Assembly (NCBI GenBank): GCA_027483535.1
Contig: JAIXUN010000002.1
Span: 1,550,001-1,614,000, forward strand
DNA: 64,000 bases
Source of the DNA: a bacterium
GTDB lineage: Bacteria; Armatimonadota; Fimbriimonadia; Fimbriimonadales; Fimbriimonadaceae
Reading direction: 5' to 3'
Positions 7,736 through 16,162 of the stretch are shown one piece after another. Position numbers and translations under genes: made by a program. A model generated the notes under the pieces. It did no database searches and was not told where the DNA came from. It saw nothing but the letters and a program-made list of their open reading frames with translations. Positions within the stretch are counted from its first letter, which is position 1, and each line of letters begins with the position of its first letter.

Positions 7736-9100
7736 ATGCCCTACGTTCCACACACCCCAGAAGACGTCGAGGCGATGCTTGCCACCATTGGCGCAAGCTC
7801 CATCGACGAACTCTTTCGAGAGATTCCCGAGAACCTTCGCGTTGCGCCCGGCGCACTCAACCTTCCAAGTGCGCTTGATGAACACAAGCTCTTTGGCGAG
7901 TTGAAACGACTTGCCGCCAAGAATACGGCCCTGGATGAGGTGACCTGTTTCTTGGGAGCGGGAATCTATGATCGATTCATACCCGCCAGCGTGAGTGCGA
8001 TCATCTCGCGCGGAGAGTTCTTGACCTCTTACACGCCCTACCAACCGGAGGCGTCACAGGGTTATCTCCAGACGATCTACGAATTCCAGTCGATGATCGC
8101 CGAGATTTTCGGAACCGACATCGCCAACGCCTCGATGTACGACGGCAGCACCTCTATGGCGGAGGCAGCGATCATGTCGACCGGTCTTAAGAACCGAGAC
8201 AAGGTCGCCGTCAGTGAAGCGGTTCACCCTCATTATCGCCAAGTGCTCGATACGTACTGCTGGTCGATGGGGATTGAGGTGGTCGTTCTCAAAACGGAGG
8301 ATGGCGTCACAAAGAACCTGTCCGCTGCTGAGGGTTGCGCTTCGATCATTCTTCAGTCGCCCAACTTCTTCGGACAGATCGAAGATCTCTCCGCTCATCG
8401 CGCTGCTTGCGATACGGATGGGTCGATGATGATCGTTGTCGCCGATCCATTCGCCTGCGCTTTGATGAAAGCCCCAGGCGCCTACGGCGCGGACATCGTT
8501 GTTGGAGAAGGTCAGCCGATGGGTGTCGCTATGGGTCTTGGCGGACCAATGGTCGGGCTCTTCGGATGCAAGAAAGAATTGGTCCGACACATTCCGGGCC
8601 GGATCGTAGGCCGAACGAAGGAGATGGATGGCGGTCGAGAGGGCTTCGTCATGACCCTTCGAACGCGTGAGCAAGACATTCGGCGAGAGAAGGCAACCTC
8701 CAACATCTGCACGAACGAAGCGCTGATGGCTCTTGCCAACACGGTCTACATGACCGCGATGGGTAAGAACGGCCTACAGTCGGTTGCGGAATCTTCCATC
8801 CGCAATGCACGATACGCGCTTTCGAAGCTTGAAGAAGCCGGAGCAAAGCGAGTGTACGGAGGGAAGTTCTTTGCCGAGTTCGTGATTGAGCTTCCGGTTT
8901 CAGCGAAAGCTGTGCGGGATGCTCTTCTTGAGCGCGGAATTCTCGCAGGTCTGCCGCTTGGCGACTACTACGGTGGTCGCGAGAACCAGCTTCTCGTCGC
9001 AGTTACCGAGATTCGCACGAAAGACGAGATCGACCGCTTTGCATCCGAACTTGCAAGCGTTCTTTCAAGTGCAACCAGCCAGGTAGAGGTGAAGGCATGA
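7736..9100 (+). CDS. gcvPA: glycine dehydrogenase (decarboxylating) subunit 1
   Basis: The N-terminal half of the split P protein, 454 residues. It forms a heterotetramer with GcvPB that decarboxylates glycine. It starts with the family's YVPHTPEDVEAML segment and has FLGAGIYDRFIPASV and the SMYDGSTSMAEA region. As expected it has no PLP lysine of its own. It overlaps gcvPB by four bases (ATGA), indicating translational coupling. The last dozen residues before the stop are Ser/Thr-rich and look like a flexible tail. Confidence 0.97.
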   Translation: MPYVPHTPEDVEAMLATIGASSIDELFREIPENLRVAPGALNLPSALDEHKLFGELKRLAAKNTALDEVTCFLGAGIYDRFIPASVSAIISRGEFLTSYTPYQPEASQGYLQTIYEFQSMIAEIFGTDIANASMYDGSTSMAEAAIMSTGLKNRDKVAVSEAVHPHYRQVLDTYCWSMGIEVVVLKTEDGVTKNLSAAEGCASIILQSPNFFGQIEDLSAHRAACDTDGSMMIVVADPFACALMKAPGAYGADIVVGEGQPMGVAMGLGGPMVGLFGCKKELVRHIPGRIVGRTKEMDGGREGFVMTLRTREQDIRREKATSNICTNEALMALANTVYMTAMGKNGLQSVAESSIRNARYALSKLEEAGAKRVYGGKFFAEFVIELPVSAKAVRDALLERGILAGLPLGDYYGGRENQLLVAVTEIRTKDEIDRFASELASVLSSATSQVEVKA

Positions 9101-10605
9101 ATCATTTAAGCAACGGTCGAATGAAGCGTGTTCCGGAGCCGGAACTCATTTTCACGAAGTCGAAGAAGGGAAGAGTGGGAGCGAACATCCCCACTTGCTC
9201 CACCCCAGCGGTAGACCTTTCGGAGGCGATCGGTGATCTTCGTGAAGATCTGCACCTCCCAGAGGTCAGCGAACTCGACACGATTCGCCACTTCACCAAT
9301 CTCAGCCAGATCAACTACGGTATCGAAACGGGCTTCTATCCCTTGGGTTCGTGCACGATGAAGTACAACCCCAAGATCAACGAGGCTACGGCTCGACTGG
9401 CCGGGTTTGCAAATCTGCACCCCATGCAGCCTGTCGAGACAATTCCTGGCGCGCTGGAGCTTTTGCTCGGCGTGCAGGAGATGCTGCAGGAGATCACCGG
9501 GTTCGACAACATCACGCTTCAACCACTTGCGGGTGCGCACGGCGAAATGACCTGCTTGATGCTGATCAAGGCTTACCACGAGTCTCGTGGTGAGGGTGAG
9601 ACGCGGAAGGTGGTTCTCGTCCCCGACTCGGCGCACGGTACCAATCCGGCATCGGCCGCTAGGTGTGGCTACTCGGTGAAGTCGATCCCAACCGACGCCA
9701 ACGGAAACACCGATCTGGAAGCACTTGAGAAAGCGTTGGACTCCAACGTTGCCGCGTTGATGCTTACCAATCCGTCCACGCTTGGTCTCTTCGAGCCGAA
9801 TATCGAGAAGATCTGCCGCATGGTCCATGAGGCGGGTGGTCAAGTCTTCTGCGATGGAGCGAACATGAACGCGATGGTCGGAACAACTCGACCCGGCGAT
9901 CACGGTTTCGACTGCATGCACTTGAACTTGCACAAGACGTTCTCAACCCCTCACGGCGGAGGAGGACCCGGATGCGGTGCGATCGGTTTGCAAGCCCACT
10001 TGGAGCCATTCTTGCCTGTTCCTGTTATTCGACGCGGATCAGAAGGGGAAGTGATGGCAGACTACAGTCGGCACCACTCGATTGGGCGAGTTTCGGCTTT
10101 CTACGGTCAGTTCCTGATGGAGGTTCGAGCGTTCACTTACCTTCGAGCCTATGGAAAAGAGAAGATGGCGGATATCTCTCGATACTCCGTCCTCAACGCG
10201 AACTACGTTCGGGCTCGGTTGAAGGATGTTCTTCCTCCGGCTCATGATCGACCGTGCATGCACGAGTGCATTCTCACCGCTGAGAAGTACAAGAAAGAGC
10301 ACGGAATCCGCGCGTTGGATATCAGTAAGCGGTTGATCGATTATGGATTCCACCCGCCCACGAACTACTTCCCGCTGATCGTGCCCGAGTGCTTGATGAT
10401 TGAGCCGACGGAAACTGAGACCAAAGAAACGCTGGATATGTTCTGCGACGCGATGATCGCCATTTGCCACGAGGCGATCGAAAATCCTGATGCTCTTCAC
10501 CATGCGCCTTCAACGGCAATGGTCGGGCGACTCGATGAAACGCTTGCGGTGAAGCAACTGGATGTCCGGTGGATCCCGGCGGCTAAAGAAACCGCAGGTG
10601 TCTAA
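9097..10605 (+). CDS. gcvPB: glycine dehydrogenase (decarboxylating) subunit 2
   Basis: The catalytic C-terminal half of the split P protein, 502 residues. It carries PLP on Lys280 in LNLHKTFSTPHGGGGPG. Other family segments are FYPLGSCTMKYNPK, PLAGAHGE and DSAHGTNPASA. With GcvPA it releases CO2 from glycine and passes the methylamine to lipoylated GcvH. gcvT and the lipoamide dehydrogenase gene are not in the window, so the operon is incomplete here. The next gene begins inside its 3' end. Confidence 0.97.
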   Translation: MNHLSNGRMKRVPEPELIFTKSKKGRVGANIPTCSTPAVDLSEAIGDLREDLHLPEVSELDTIRHFTNLSQINYGIETGFYPLGSCTMKYNPKINEATARLAGFANLHPMQPVETIPGALELLLGVQEMLQEITGFDNITLQPLAGAHGEMTCLMLIKAYHESRGEGETRKVVLVPDSAHGTNPASAARCGYSVKSIPTDANGNTDLEALEKALDSNVAALMLTNPSTLGLFEPNIEKICRMVHEAGGQVFCDGANMNAMVGTTRPGDHGFDCMHLNLHKTFSTPHGGGGPGCGAIGLQAHLEPFLPVPVIRRGSEGEVMADYSRHHSIGRVSAFYGQFLMEVRAFTYLRAYGKEKMADISRYSVLNANYVRARLKDVLPPAHDRPCMHECILTAEKYKKEHGIRALDISKRLIDYGFHPPTNYFPLIVPECLMIEPTETETKETLDMFCDAMIAICHEAIENPDALHHAPSTAMVGRLDETLAVKQLDVRWIPAAKETAGV

Positions 10606-11485
10606 GCCGATCATCAAGGTATCTCTTGAAGGCCCCTCTGACGGGGCCTTCAACATGTCTGAAGATCTTAATCTCTTCCACCAGGCAGAAAAGGGCAAGG
10701 CTGCTTTTCGTGTGTATGCGTGGGAATCCGGTCCGTGGGTTTCTATGGGTCGATTCCAACCTATTGAAGATGTGGAAGCATCCTTTCCGGGATACCGATT
10801 GGTGCGCCGACCCAGCGGCGGGGCGGCGGTACGCCACGTCGATGAAGTCACGTTCTCGCTAGCGATTCCCCTTTCGTTGCTTTCGATTCACCCTGAGGCA
10901 AACCAGGGCAAACGCAGCGTCCGAGCCGTGTATCAAGCTGTGTCACAGGCGGTTGTCTATGCGGTTTCTGGGGTTCACCAAGATGCTCGGTTGGGGACAG
11001 AGCGACGCCGAACGGGAAGCCCGCAACCGTTGGACTGCTTTGATATGGTGGACGGTCCCGACGTGGTTGATGCCCAAGGTCGAAAGCTTGCGGGATCGGC
11101 GTTGAAAGTAGGAAGGGAAGCTGTCCTCTTGCAGGTGTCGATCCCTGTTGGGAGCACTCGTCTAACTCACCTTGAGGTATTCGCTCGTCTGGTCGACTTC
11201 GTCAGATTCGACTGGGGGCTTGAAACCGAGTCCGACATCTTAACCGCGCCTGATTTTGATAGACGATCTCTTTCCATTCATACAGACTGGGCTCCGTTAG
11301 CGGGCATGCGATGGGAAGAAGCTCGAGTTATGTACAACTCAGTCATCCATGGGACCGCTTTCAATTTGGAAGGTATCCGAGCGGAGTTGGTGCGAATCGC
11401 AGGGCGTGCTGTTGCACCAGTTAGTGATGATGCGATCCATCGAATTGAGAATCACTTCCTGCCCGGCCTCGGTGCCTCCTGCTAA
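10562..11485 (+). CDS. lipoate/octanoate protein ligase-family protein (LipM-like transferase)
   Basis: A member of the biotin/lipoate protein ligase superfamily. RRPSGGAAVRH (about residues 82-91) is the family's substrate loop and GRKLAGSA supplies the conserved Lys175. A cysteine in DCFD (Cys159) sits where LipM octanoyltransferases have their catalytic cysteine, and true LplA ligases lack it. This favours transfer of octanoyl groups to GcvH over ATP-dependent lipoate salvage. The gene overlaps gcvPB by 44 bases from the ATG. A GTG at 10598, overlapping by 8, is an alternative start that keeps the whole domain. Its position directly after gcvH-gcvPA-gcvPB fits lipoylation of GcvH. Confidence 0.85.
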   Translation: MSGGSRRLKKPQVSKPIIKVSLEGPSDGAFNMSEDLNLFHQAEKGKAAFRVYAWESGPWVSMGRFQPIEDVEASFPGYRLVRRPSGGAAVRHVDEVTFSLAIPLSLLSIHPEANQGKRSVRAVYQAVSQAVVYAVSGVHQDARLGTERRRTGSPQPLDCFDMVDGPDVVDAQGRKLAGSALKVGREAVLLQVSIPVGSTRLTHLEVFARLVDFVRFDWGLETESDILTAPDFDRRSLSIHTDWAPLAGMRWEEARVMYNSVIHGTAFNLEGIRAELVRIAGRAVAPVSDDAIHRIENHFLPGLGASC

Positions 11486-11521
11486 AAAAGAGCGGCCTGC
11501 ATTTCTGCAAGCCGCTCCTTT
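11484..11521. terminator. bidirectional terminator between the LipM-like and sigma factor genes
   Basis: GAGCGGC / GCCGCTC arms with an inner TGC/GCA pair are flanked by AAAAAA on one side and CTTTC on the other. It can end transcription of the minus-strand sigma factor gene (strong U tract) and of the plus-strand gcv operon. Confidence 0.8.
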
Positions 11522-11542
11522 CATGTTGTTCGATTAGAAGCG

Positions 11543-12703
11543 TTAGTTCGGACTCGGCGTGATCGTGAAGCCCTGAGACTGAAGCTCTTGGCCGATGTGG
11601 CGCAGCTTCTTCATTGCCCTTAGCTCGATCTGGCGAACTCGCTCGCGAGTGACGTTGAGTTCTGTACCGACCTCTTCCAAAGTTCTCGCCCGACCATCGT
11701 CCAGGCCGAATCGGAGTCGCACAACGTCTCGCTCTCGGCTGGTGAGTCGACCCAAGATGCCATCGATCTCTTCGCGCCGGATGAGGCTCCAAGTGACGTC
11801 TCCAGGAGTCGGCATGTTGGTGCTCTGGACAAAGTCTCCGATAGAGCTGTTGTCCTTTTCACCGACCGGAGTCTCAAGTGAAATCGGCTCGACGGCTACC
11901 CGCATCATCTCTCGGACACGGTCGACCGAGAGTCCAACCTCGCGGCTGATCTCTTCCTCGGTTGCCTCGCGTTGAAGCTCTTGTTGCAGGCGGCTTGCCG
12001 TCTTAACAACTTTATTGATGAGCTCGGCAACGTAAACCGGAATCCGAATGGTGCGCCCTTGGTTGATGATCGCCCGAGCGATGGCTCGGCGAATCCACCA
12101 AGTCGCGTAGGTCGAGAATCGGAAGCCCTTGGACCAGTCAAACTTTTCAACCGCTCGGATAAGACCGAGGTTGCCTTCCTGAATCAGGTCGGCAAGGGGA
12201 ATGCCCCGCGCGTTGTACTTCTTGGCGATCGAGACAACGAGTCGCAAGTTGGATTCGATGAGGTGTCGCTTCGCTTCGGTTCCTTCGGCAATAACGCGCT
12301 GAATCACCATCGGGGTGATCTCTTGCGGGCGTCCAAGGTGAGCGATCTCCGAACGTTGAAGCAACTTGTGAAGCTCTTTGATCTTGTCCTTTTCGGCGAG
12401 TTCTTTCGCCATGACGAGGACCGCAAGGTGAACTTCTTGCTCGGGGGTTAGAAGCTGTGCGCGCCGAGTTTGGCGCATCCACATTTCGAGCTCTTCCGAA
12501 TCATCGTTTTGGGCCTCCGCTTCTAGCTCTTCAAGTTCCTCATCTGTCGCATCAACCTCGAGCAAATCGTCTTCGGGAGCGGCAGTTGGGTCGTCCAGCG
12601 TCGTTACGTGGGGGTCCATAAATGACGACGTTCGGCCCGGCGTGCGGACTGTGATCGCTCTCCCCCTTCGCGGTTGCGTTGGTAACCCGTTTTCAAGTGC
12701 CAT
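11543..12703 (-). CDS. RNA polymerase sigma-70 factor (RpoD/SigA family)
   Basis: This sigma factor directs RNA polymerase to promoters. The 386 residues begin with an acidic segment (about 45-70) and then a short region 1.2. Region 2 follows (NLRLVVSIAKKYNARG, LADLIQEGNLGLIRAVEKFD, FRFSTYATWWIRRAI), then region 3 (RIPVYVAELINK) and region 4 with the helix-turn-helix (TLEEVGTELNVTRERVRQIE). The near-perfect region 2.3-2.4 and 4.2 consensus makes it a primary or close group 2 sigma factor; it lacks the large non-conserved region of proteobacterial RpoD. Which role it plays depends on other sigma genes outside the window. A start 28 codons downstream (12619) is possible. Confidence 0.93.
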   Translation of the reverse strand: MALENGLPTQPRRGRAITVRTPGRTSSFMDPHVTTLDDPTAAPEDDLLEVDATDEELEELEAEAQNDDSEELEMWMRQTRRAQLLTPEQEVHLAVLVMAKELAEKDKIKELHKLLQRSEIAHLGRPQEITPMVIQRVIAEGTEAKRHLIESNLRLVVSIAKKYNARGIPLADLIQEGNLGLIRAVEKFDWSKGFRFSTYATWWIRRAIARAIINQGRTIRIPVYVAELINKVVKTASRLQQELQREATEEEISREVGLSVDRVREMMRVAVEPISLETPVGEKDNSSIGDFVQSTNMPTPGDVTWSLIRREEIDGILGRLTSRERDVVRLRFGLDDGRARTLEEVGTELNVTRERVRQIELRAMKKLRHIGQELQSQGFTITPSPN

Positions 12704-12723
12704 TGTGTTCTGTGTGTTCTCCT

Positions 12724-12744
12724 AAGCCGAATCCAATTCGGCTT
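12724..12744 (-). promoter_or_regulatory. hairpin in the leader of the sigma factor gene
   Basis: A perfect 9-bp inverted repeat (AAGCCGAAT / ATTCGGCTT) with a 3-base loop lies about 20 bases upstream of the sigma factor ATG, next to AGGAG. There is no T run, so it is not a terminator. It may affect access to the Shine-Dalgarno sequence or be an operator. The remainder of the 254-base gap up to the cysteine desulfurase gene shows nothing else recognisable. Confidence 0.5.
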
Positions 12745-12957
12745 CCTACCATCCATTCGCGACCCTGGGAACGACGGCGATTTGAACCCGGCGATCAATC
12801 AGGGGTCCAAGCAAGGACCTTCAATAAATCACGAGGGCTCCTAATTGTCAAGCGGCTTTCAGGCTGGAAAGGTTCCCTTAACACGAAAACTCGCCCGCAA
12901 ACAAACTCTACGCCCAATACCGCTTCTTTGGAGCAAGTATTTGGACGGTCCGCGAAT

Positions 12958-14037
12958 TTATCTGCGAAGCGCGCGCGTGTTTTCTATCACGTGGCGTAGG
13001 GTTCTTCCTAGCGCCTGGGCCGCATCTCGAGAGTTGAACCTCCCGAAGCTGATCCTTAGGGTACCCCTTATCCAATCGGGTTCGAGACCCATAGCCTCCA
13101 GAACAGGATTATTGCCGGTATCGCGGGACGAGCAGGCAGCCCCGGCCGAGACCGCAAAACCCGCTGCGTCGAGTTCAAGGAGTAAGGTTTCCGCTTCCAC
13201 ACCCTGTACAGAAATGCTCAAGATGTAAGGAGACACTTCGGAGCCGCCGTTGATCCTAAGATCAGAAACGGAGGCAAGTTCCTCGCACACAATCGATCTG
13301 AGCTGCTGTGCGTGATCGAGGTCGGATGCCATTTCCTCAATAGCGATGCTTGCCGCGCAGCCCATGCCCACGATGCCGGGAACGTTCAATGTGCCAGATC
13401 GCAGACCGTTTTCCTGCCCACCGCCCACACCTAAAGGCGTCAGTTCGGTGGGGTCTTGCGCGTACAGGAACCCAATTCCTTTTGGACCGTAGAACTTGTG
13501 GCCGCTTCCCGATAGGAAGTCGAAGTTCAATCCGTCTAGCTGGAACTTCCCGACGAGTTGGGTGGCGTCGAGGTGGAGCCGTCCGGGCCGTAACTCGCGA
13601 TAGGCCTCGGGTGCGAGCATCGTCCCTACTTCATTGCTGACGGCGATGAGAGAAGCCACCTGATCTGCCCCGATGGATTCGACAAGGGTTTTTGAGCCCA
13701 ACTGCCCAAAGGATTTGAGGTTGTTTCGCTGCGCCATCTCCCGAACGGAGGAATGTTCCACTAGGGAAGTCACGACCCTTTCACCGAATGAATGGAGCAC
13801 CAAATGGTTCGATTCAGTTGCTCCGGAGGTGAAGATGATTTGCGAAGGATCCTCGGCCCCAATCAGTTCGGCAATGCGCTGACGCGCTTGTTCCACAGCG
13901 GATTCTGCATACCGACCGAAAGCGTGAATGGAGTGCGGATTTCCGGGATTCAGATGCAAAAAGGGAAGCATCTCTTCGATCACGCGCGGATCGCAAGGAG
14001 TGCTCGCGGCGTTATCGAAGTAGCGGGTTAGGTCCAT
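12958..14037 (-). CDS. cysteine desulfurase (NifS/IscS family)
   Basis: This PLP enzyme takes sulfur from cysteine for Fe-S clusters and thio-modified tRNA. The 359 residues are somewhat short for the family (about 380-400). YFDNAASTPCD opens the protein, TSGATESNHL binds cofactor, GSGHKFYGPKG carries Schiff-base Lys181, and SAGAACSSRD carries the persulfide Cys302. The SSRDTGN loop around the cysteine is short, as in group II / NifS-like enzymes with direct acceptors. No iscU, sufE or mnmA is adjacent, so the sulfur acceptor is unknown. The gene precedes the sigma factor gene on the same strand but 254 bases separate them. Confidence 0.94.
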   Translation of the reverse strand: MDLTRYFDNAASTPCDPRVIEEMLPFLHLNPGNPHSIHAFGRYAESAVEQARQRIAELIGAEDPSQIIFTSGATESNHLVLHSFGERVVTSLVEHSSVREMAQRNNLKSFGQLGSKTLVESIGADQVASLIAVSNEVGTMLAPEAYRELRPGRLHLDATQLVGKFQLDGLNFDFLSGSGHKFYGPKGIGFLYAQDPTELTPLGVGGGQENGLRSGTLNVPGIVGMGCAASIAIEEMASDLDHAQQLRSIVCEELASVSDLRINGGSEVSPYILSISVQGVEAETLLLELDAAGFAVSAGAACSSRDTGNNPVLEAMGLEPDWIRGTLRISFGRFNSRDAAQALGRTLRHVIENTRALRR

Positions 14038-14072
14038 TGTTGTCCCGATCCAATCCGTCTTGTGAAAAAGAA

Positions 14073-14112
14073 CAAACCCCTTCCCGAATCAGATCATCCA
14101 GAAAGGGGTTTC
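14073..14112 (-). terminator. terminator after sucD
   Basis: The arms AAACCCCTT / AAGGGGTTT (9 bp, 20-base loop) are followed on the minus strand by GTTCTTTTTC. It lies 18 bases after the sucD stop codon. Confidence 0.8.
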
Positions 14113-14129
14113 TAATCGATATCGACTTC

Positions 14130-15008
14130 TTAGACCTTCGCGGTCCACATTTCCTTCAGAAGGGAAGGAACGTCTGAAGTCCGGTCGGCAACCTTTGCGC
14201 CTGCGCTGAGAAGCGCATCGACCTTGCTTTGCGGAGTTCCGGTCTTACCAGAAATGATCGCTCCGGCGTGGCCCATTCGCTTTCCAGGAGGTGCGGTTCG
14301 GCCAGAGATGAATCCAACGACCGGCTTCTTCATCGTTTTGATGAATTCGCAGGCTGCCTCTTCGTCGCTTCCACCGATTTCACCGATCATGACGACGGCT
14401 TCCGTCGCGGGGTCGGCCTCAAACATTTCCATGACCTCGATGAACCGTGTTCCGGGAAGTGGGTCTCCACCGATTCCGACACAGGTGGTTTGTCCCATGC
14501 CTGCTCGCGTAAGTTCATCCACGATCTCGTAGGTAAGGGTGCCACTGCGGCTAACGAGACCGATGGGTCCCTTCGAGAAGATGTGGCCCGGCATGATGCC
14601 CATCTTGCACTCGCCGGGAGTAATGATTCCGGCGCAGTTTCCACCGAGGAGTCGGGTCGTTCCGTTCGCCCGCAATCGGTTGACGACTCGAACCATGTCG
14701 CTGATCGGGATGCCTTCAGTGATGAGCGTCACGAAAGGAACTCCGGCAGCCTCGCACTCGAGGACCGAGTCGGCCGCGAAGGGGGGCGGAACAAAAATGA
14801 GGGCCGCATCGGCACCCGTCGCAGCAACGGCGTCTTCCACGGTGTCGAACACGGGTCGATCTAGGAAGGTTTGGCCGCCCTTTCCGGGGGTCACACCGCC
14901 GACCACTTGAGTTCCATATTGGATCATTTGCTCGGTGTGGAAAGCACCTTCGCGTCCGGTCATGCCGCAGACGATGACCTTGGTGTTCTTATCGACTAAA
15001 ACCGACAT
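14130..15008 (-). CDS. sucD: succinate-CoA ligase (ADP-forming) alpha subunit
   Basis: SucD with SucC converts succinyl-CoA to succinate while making ATP or GTP in the TCA cycle. The 292 residues are the standard length. The CoA-binding Rossmann domain opens with [23 protein letters not shown] lies in the middle, and GHAGAI holds the phosphorylated His247. The beta subunit sucC usually precedes sucD, but here the upstream side is the non-coding stretch with the riboswitch, so sucC lies elsewhere. Confidence 0.96.
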   Translation of the reverse strand: MSVLVDKNTKVIVCGMTGREGAFHTEQMIQYGTQVVGGVTPGKGGQTFLDRPVFDTVEDAVAATGADAALIFVPPPFAADSVLECEAAGVPFVTLITEGIPISDMVRVVNRLRANGTTRLLGGNCAGIITPGECKMGIMPGHIFSKGPIGLVSRSGTLTYEIVDELTRAGMGQTTCVGIGGDPLPGTRFIEVMEMFEADPATEAVVMIGEIGGSDEEAACEFIKTMKKPVVGFISGRTAPPGKRMGHAGAIISGKTGTPQSKVDALLSAGAKVADRTSDVPSLLKEMWTAKV

Positions 15009-15169
15009 CGGCGCAAGTGTACCGGGAGAGCGACGGCATTCCGCGTTCGTTCGCTATTGACGCGAATCAGTGAGCAGGCGGGGGCAAGATATTGCGATCT
15101 CAAGCGCAAATATCTTTCTGTCTGCATTTTCCTTTGAACTTCCTTGAGTGCATAATTTGTTTGCTGCAG

Positions 15170-15300
15170 AGCCAGCGCCGAGTGTCACAAGTTTGTGGCA
15201 GCGGGGGAACCGAAACATAGGGGTGAATTCGCCGATTCCGGTCGGTGATAGGGGAACTCTTGATCCGAACCCGACAGCTAACCCCGTAGGCGTGCGAGAG
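15170..15300 (+). promoter_or_regulatory. cyclic-di-AMP riboswitch (ydaO/yuaA class)
   Basis: The conserved core is present in order. CGCC (15176-15179) can close with GGCG (15289-15292) to form P1. Between them come GGGGGAACC, AGGGGTGAATTC, a CGCCGA/TCGGTG hairpin, TAGGGGAAC, and the diagnostic block CCGAACCCGACAGCTAAC followed by CCCCGTAGGC. These match the family known to bind c-di-AMP and to switch off downstream genes, typically for potassium or osmolyte transport and cell-wall hydrolases. Downstream here are only a terminator-like hairpin and hisB. CGTAGG in the 3' arm of P1 could instead pair with CCTACG at 15354-15359, giving a possible alternative fold. Confidence 0.9.
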
Positions 15301-15476
15301 TCGAATATGTGGGCCGATTCCATGGAGTCGGACGGATCAATGGCGATCTGATACCTACGTTGCTGGCAACCCGCCTTTGTAGTGCAAAGGTCTCGCGTGT
15401 AGAAAAGGGATCACGAGGTGCAGTGTCGTACGTCGCCCAATTCTCCAAAAGACCTTGTTTCTGTGACCTCCTAACA

Positions 15477-15505
15477 ACGGCTCCGCTTGCGGGGCCGTTT
15501 GTTTT
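15477..15505 (+). terminator. terminator or riboswitch expression platform before hisB
   Basis: ACGGCTCCG and CGGGGCCGT form a 9-bp stem with one G-U pair around CTTG, followed by TTGTTTTC. It lies about 180 bases after the c-di-AMP aptamer and 52 bases before the hisB ATG, so it could be the switch's conditional terminator. Confidence 0.8.
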
Positions 15506-15556
15506 CATCTCTGAACGCCTCGCAGAACCTACACCCTTCGTCGGTAGAATGAACTG

Positions 15557-16162
15557 ATGAGCAAGTCGGCTCCAGGCGTTCGCTACGGTGAAATCGAACG
15601 GGAAACCGGAGAAACAAGAGTGCGCGTCGTTCTTGACCTAGACGGTGGAACGAAGCGAAACATCACAACCGGAATTGGTTTCTTCGACCACATGTTGGAC
15701 CTCTTCGCTCACCACGGTCAGATCGACCTTGGAATTCAGGCCGAGGGCGACCTTCGGGTCGATGACCATCACACCGTTGAGGACGTCGGAATTGTTCTGG
15801 GCAAGGCGTTTTCCGAGGCTCTGGAAACCGAAAAGTCCATCAGCCGATACGCTTCTCTGCACAGTCCGATGGATGAGAGCCTGATTTTGATCGCAGTCGA
15901 TATCAGCGGTCGCCCGGGTCTGTTTTACGAAGTGCCGTTCAAGCGTGAACGATTAGGCGACCTGGCCACGGAAAACATCCGCGAGTTCCTGAAAGCTTTC
16001 GCCACCCACGCAAAGATCACGCTCCACGTTCGCTATGTTTGCGGGGAGAACGATCACCACATCGCCGAAGCGATCTTCAAGGGACTGGGTCGAGCGTTGC
16101 ATGATGCCACTCGACAAAGCGACCGCCGAGGTTCCACGTCGACGAAGGGAATGATTGATTGA
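15557..16162 (+). CDS. hisB: imidazoleglycerol-phosphate dehydratase
   Basis: HisB removes water from imidazole glycerol phosphate, the sixth step of histidine synthesis. The 201 residues are the monofunctional form, without the phosphatase half of the E. coli protein. Family segments are GIGFFDHMLDLFAHH, DDHHTVEDVGIVLG and ENDHHIAEAIFK, whose histidines and glutamates bind the two manganese ions. Its stop codon overlaps the TTG start of hisH (TTGA), so the two are translationally coupled. The gene lies downstream of the c-di-AMP riboswitch region. Confidence 0.96.
   Translation: MSKSAPGVRYGEIERETGETRVRVVLDLDGGTKRNITTGIGFFDHMLDLFAHHGQIDLGIQAEGDLRVDDHHTVEDVGIVLGKAFSEALETEKSISRYASLHSPMDESLILIAVDISGRPGLFYEVPFKRERLGDLATENIREFLKAFATHAKITLHVRYVCGENDHHIAEAIFKGLGRALHDATRQSDRRGSTSTKGMID

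Larger units (their letters stand above)
15009..15556 (+). other. 548-base gene-free region holding a c-di-AMP riboswitch and a hairpin
   Basis: This intergenic stretch separates the divergent sucD and hisB genes. Reading along the plus strand it contains an AT-richer segment (15110-15165), a ydaO/yuaA aptamer (15170-15300), a 6-bp hairpin CCTTTG-TAGTG-CAAAGG (15374-15390), and a terminator-like hairpin (15477-15505). The start of hisB comes 52 bases after that. I found no convincing small gene between the aptamer and hisB. One frame stays open across the terminator from a GTG at 15309 but shows no coding character. Confidence 0.8.

Noticed and set aside
15309-15557. Possible small protein of about 82 residues between the riboswitch and hisB
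   Set aside because: It spans the terminator hairpin, has no ribosome binding site and shows no conserved or coding-like pattern. It is best explained as a chance open frame.
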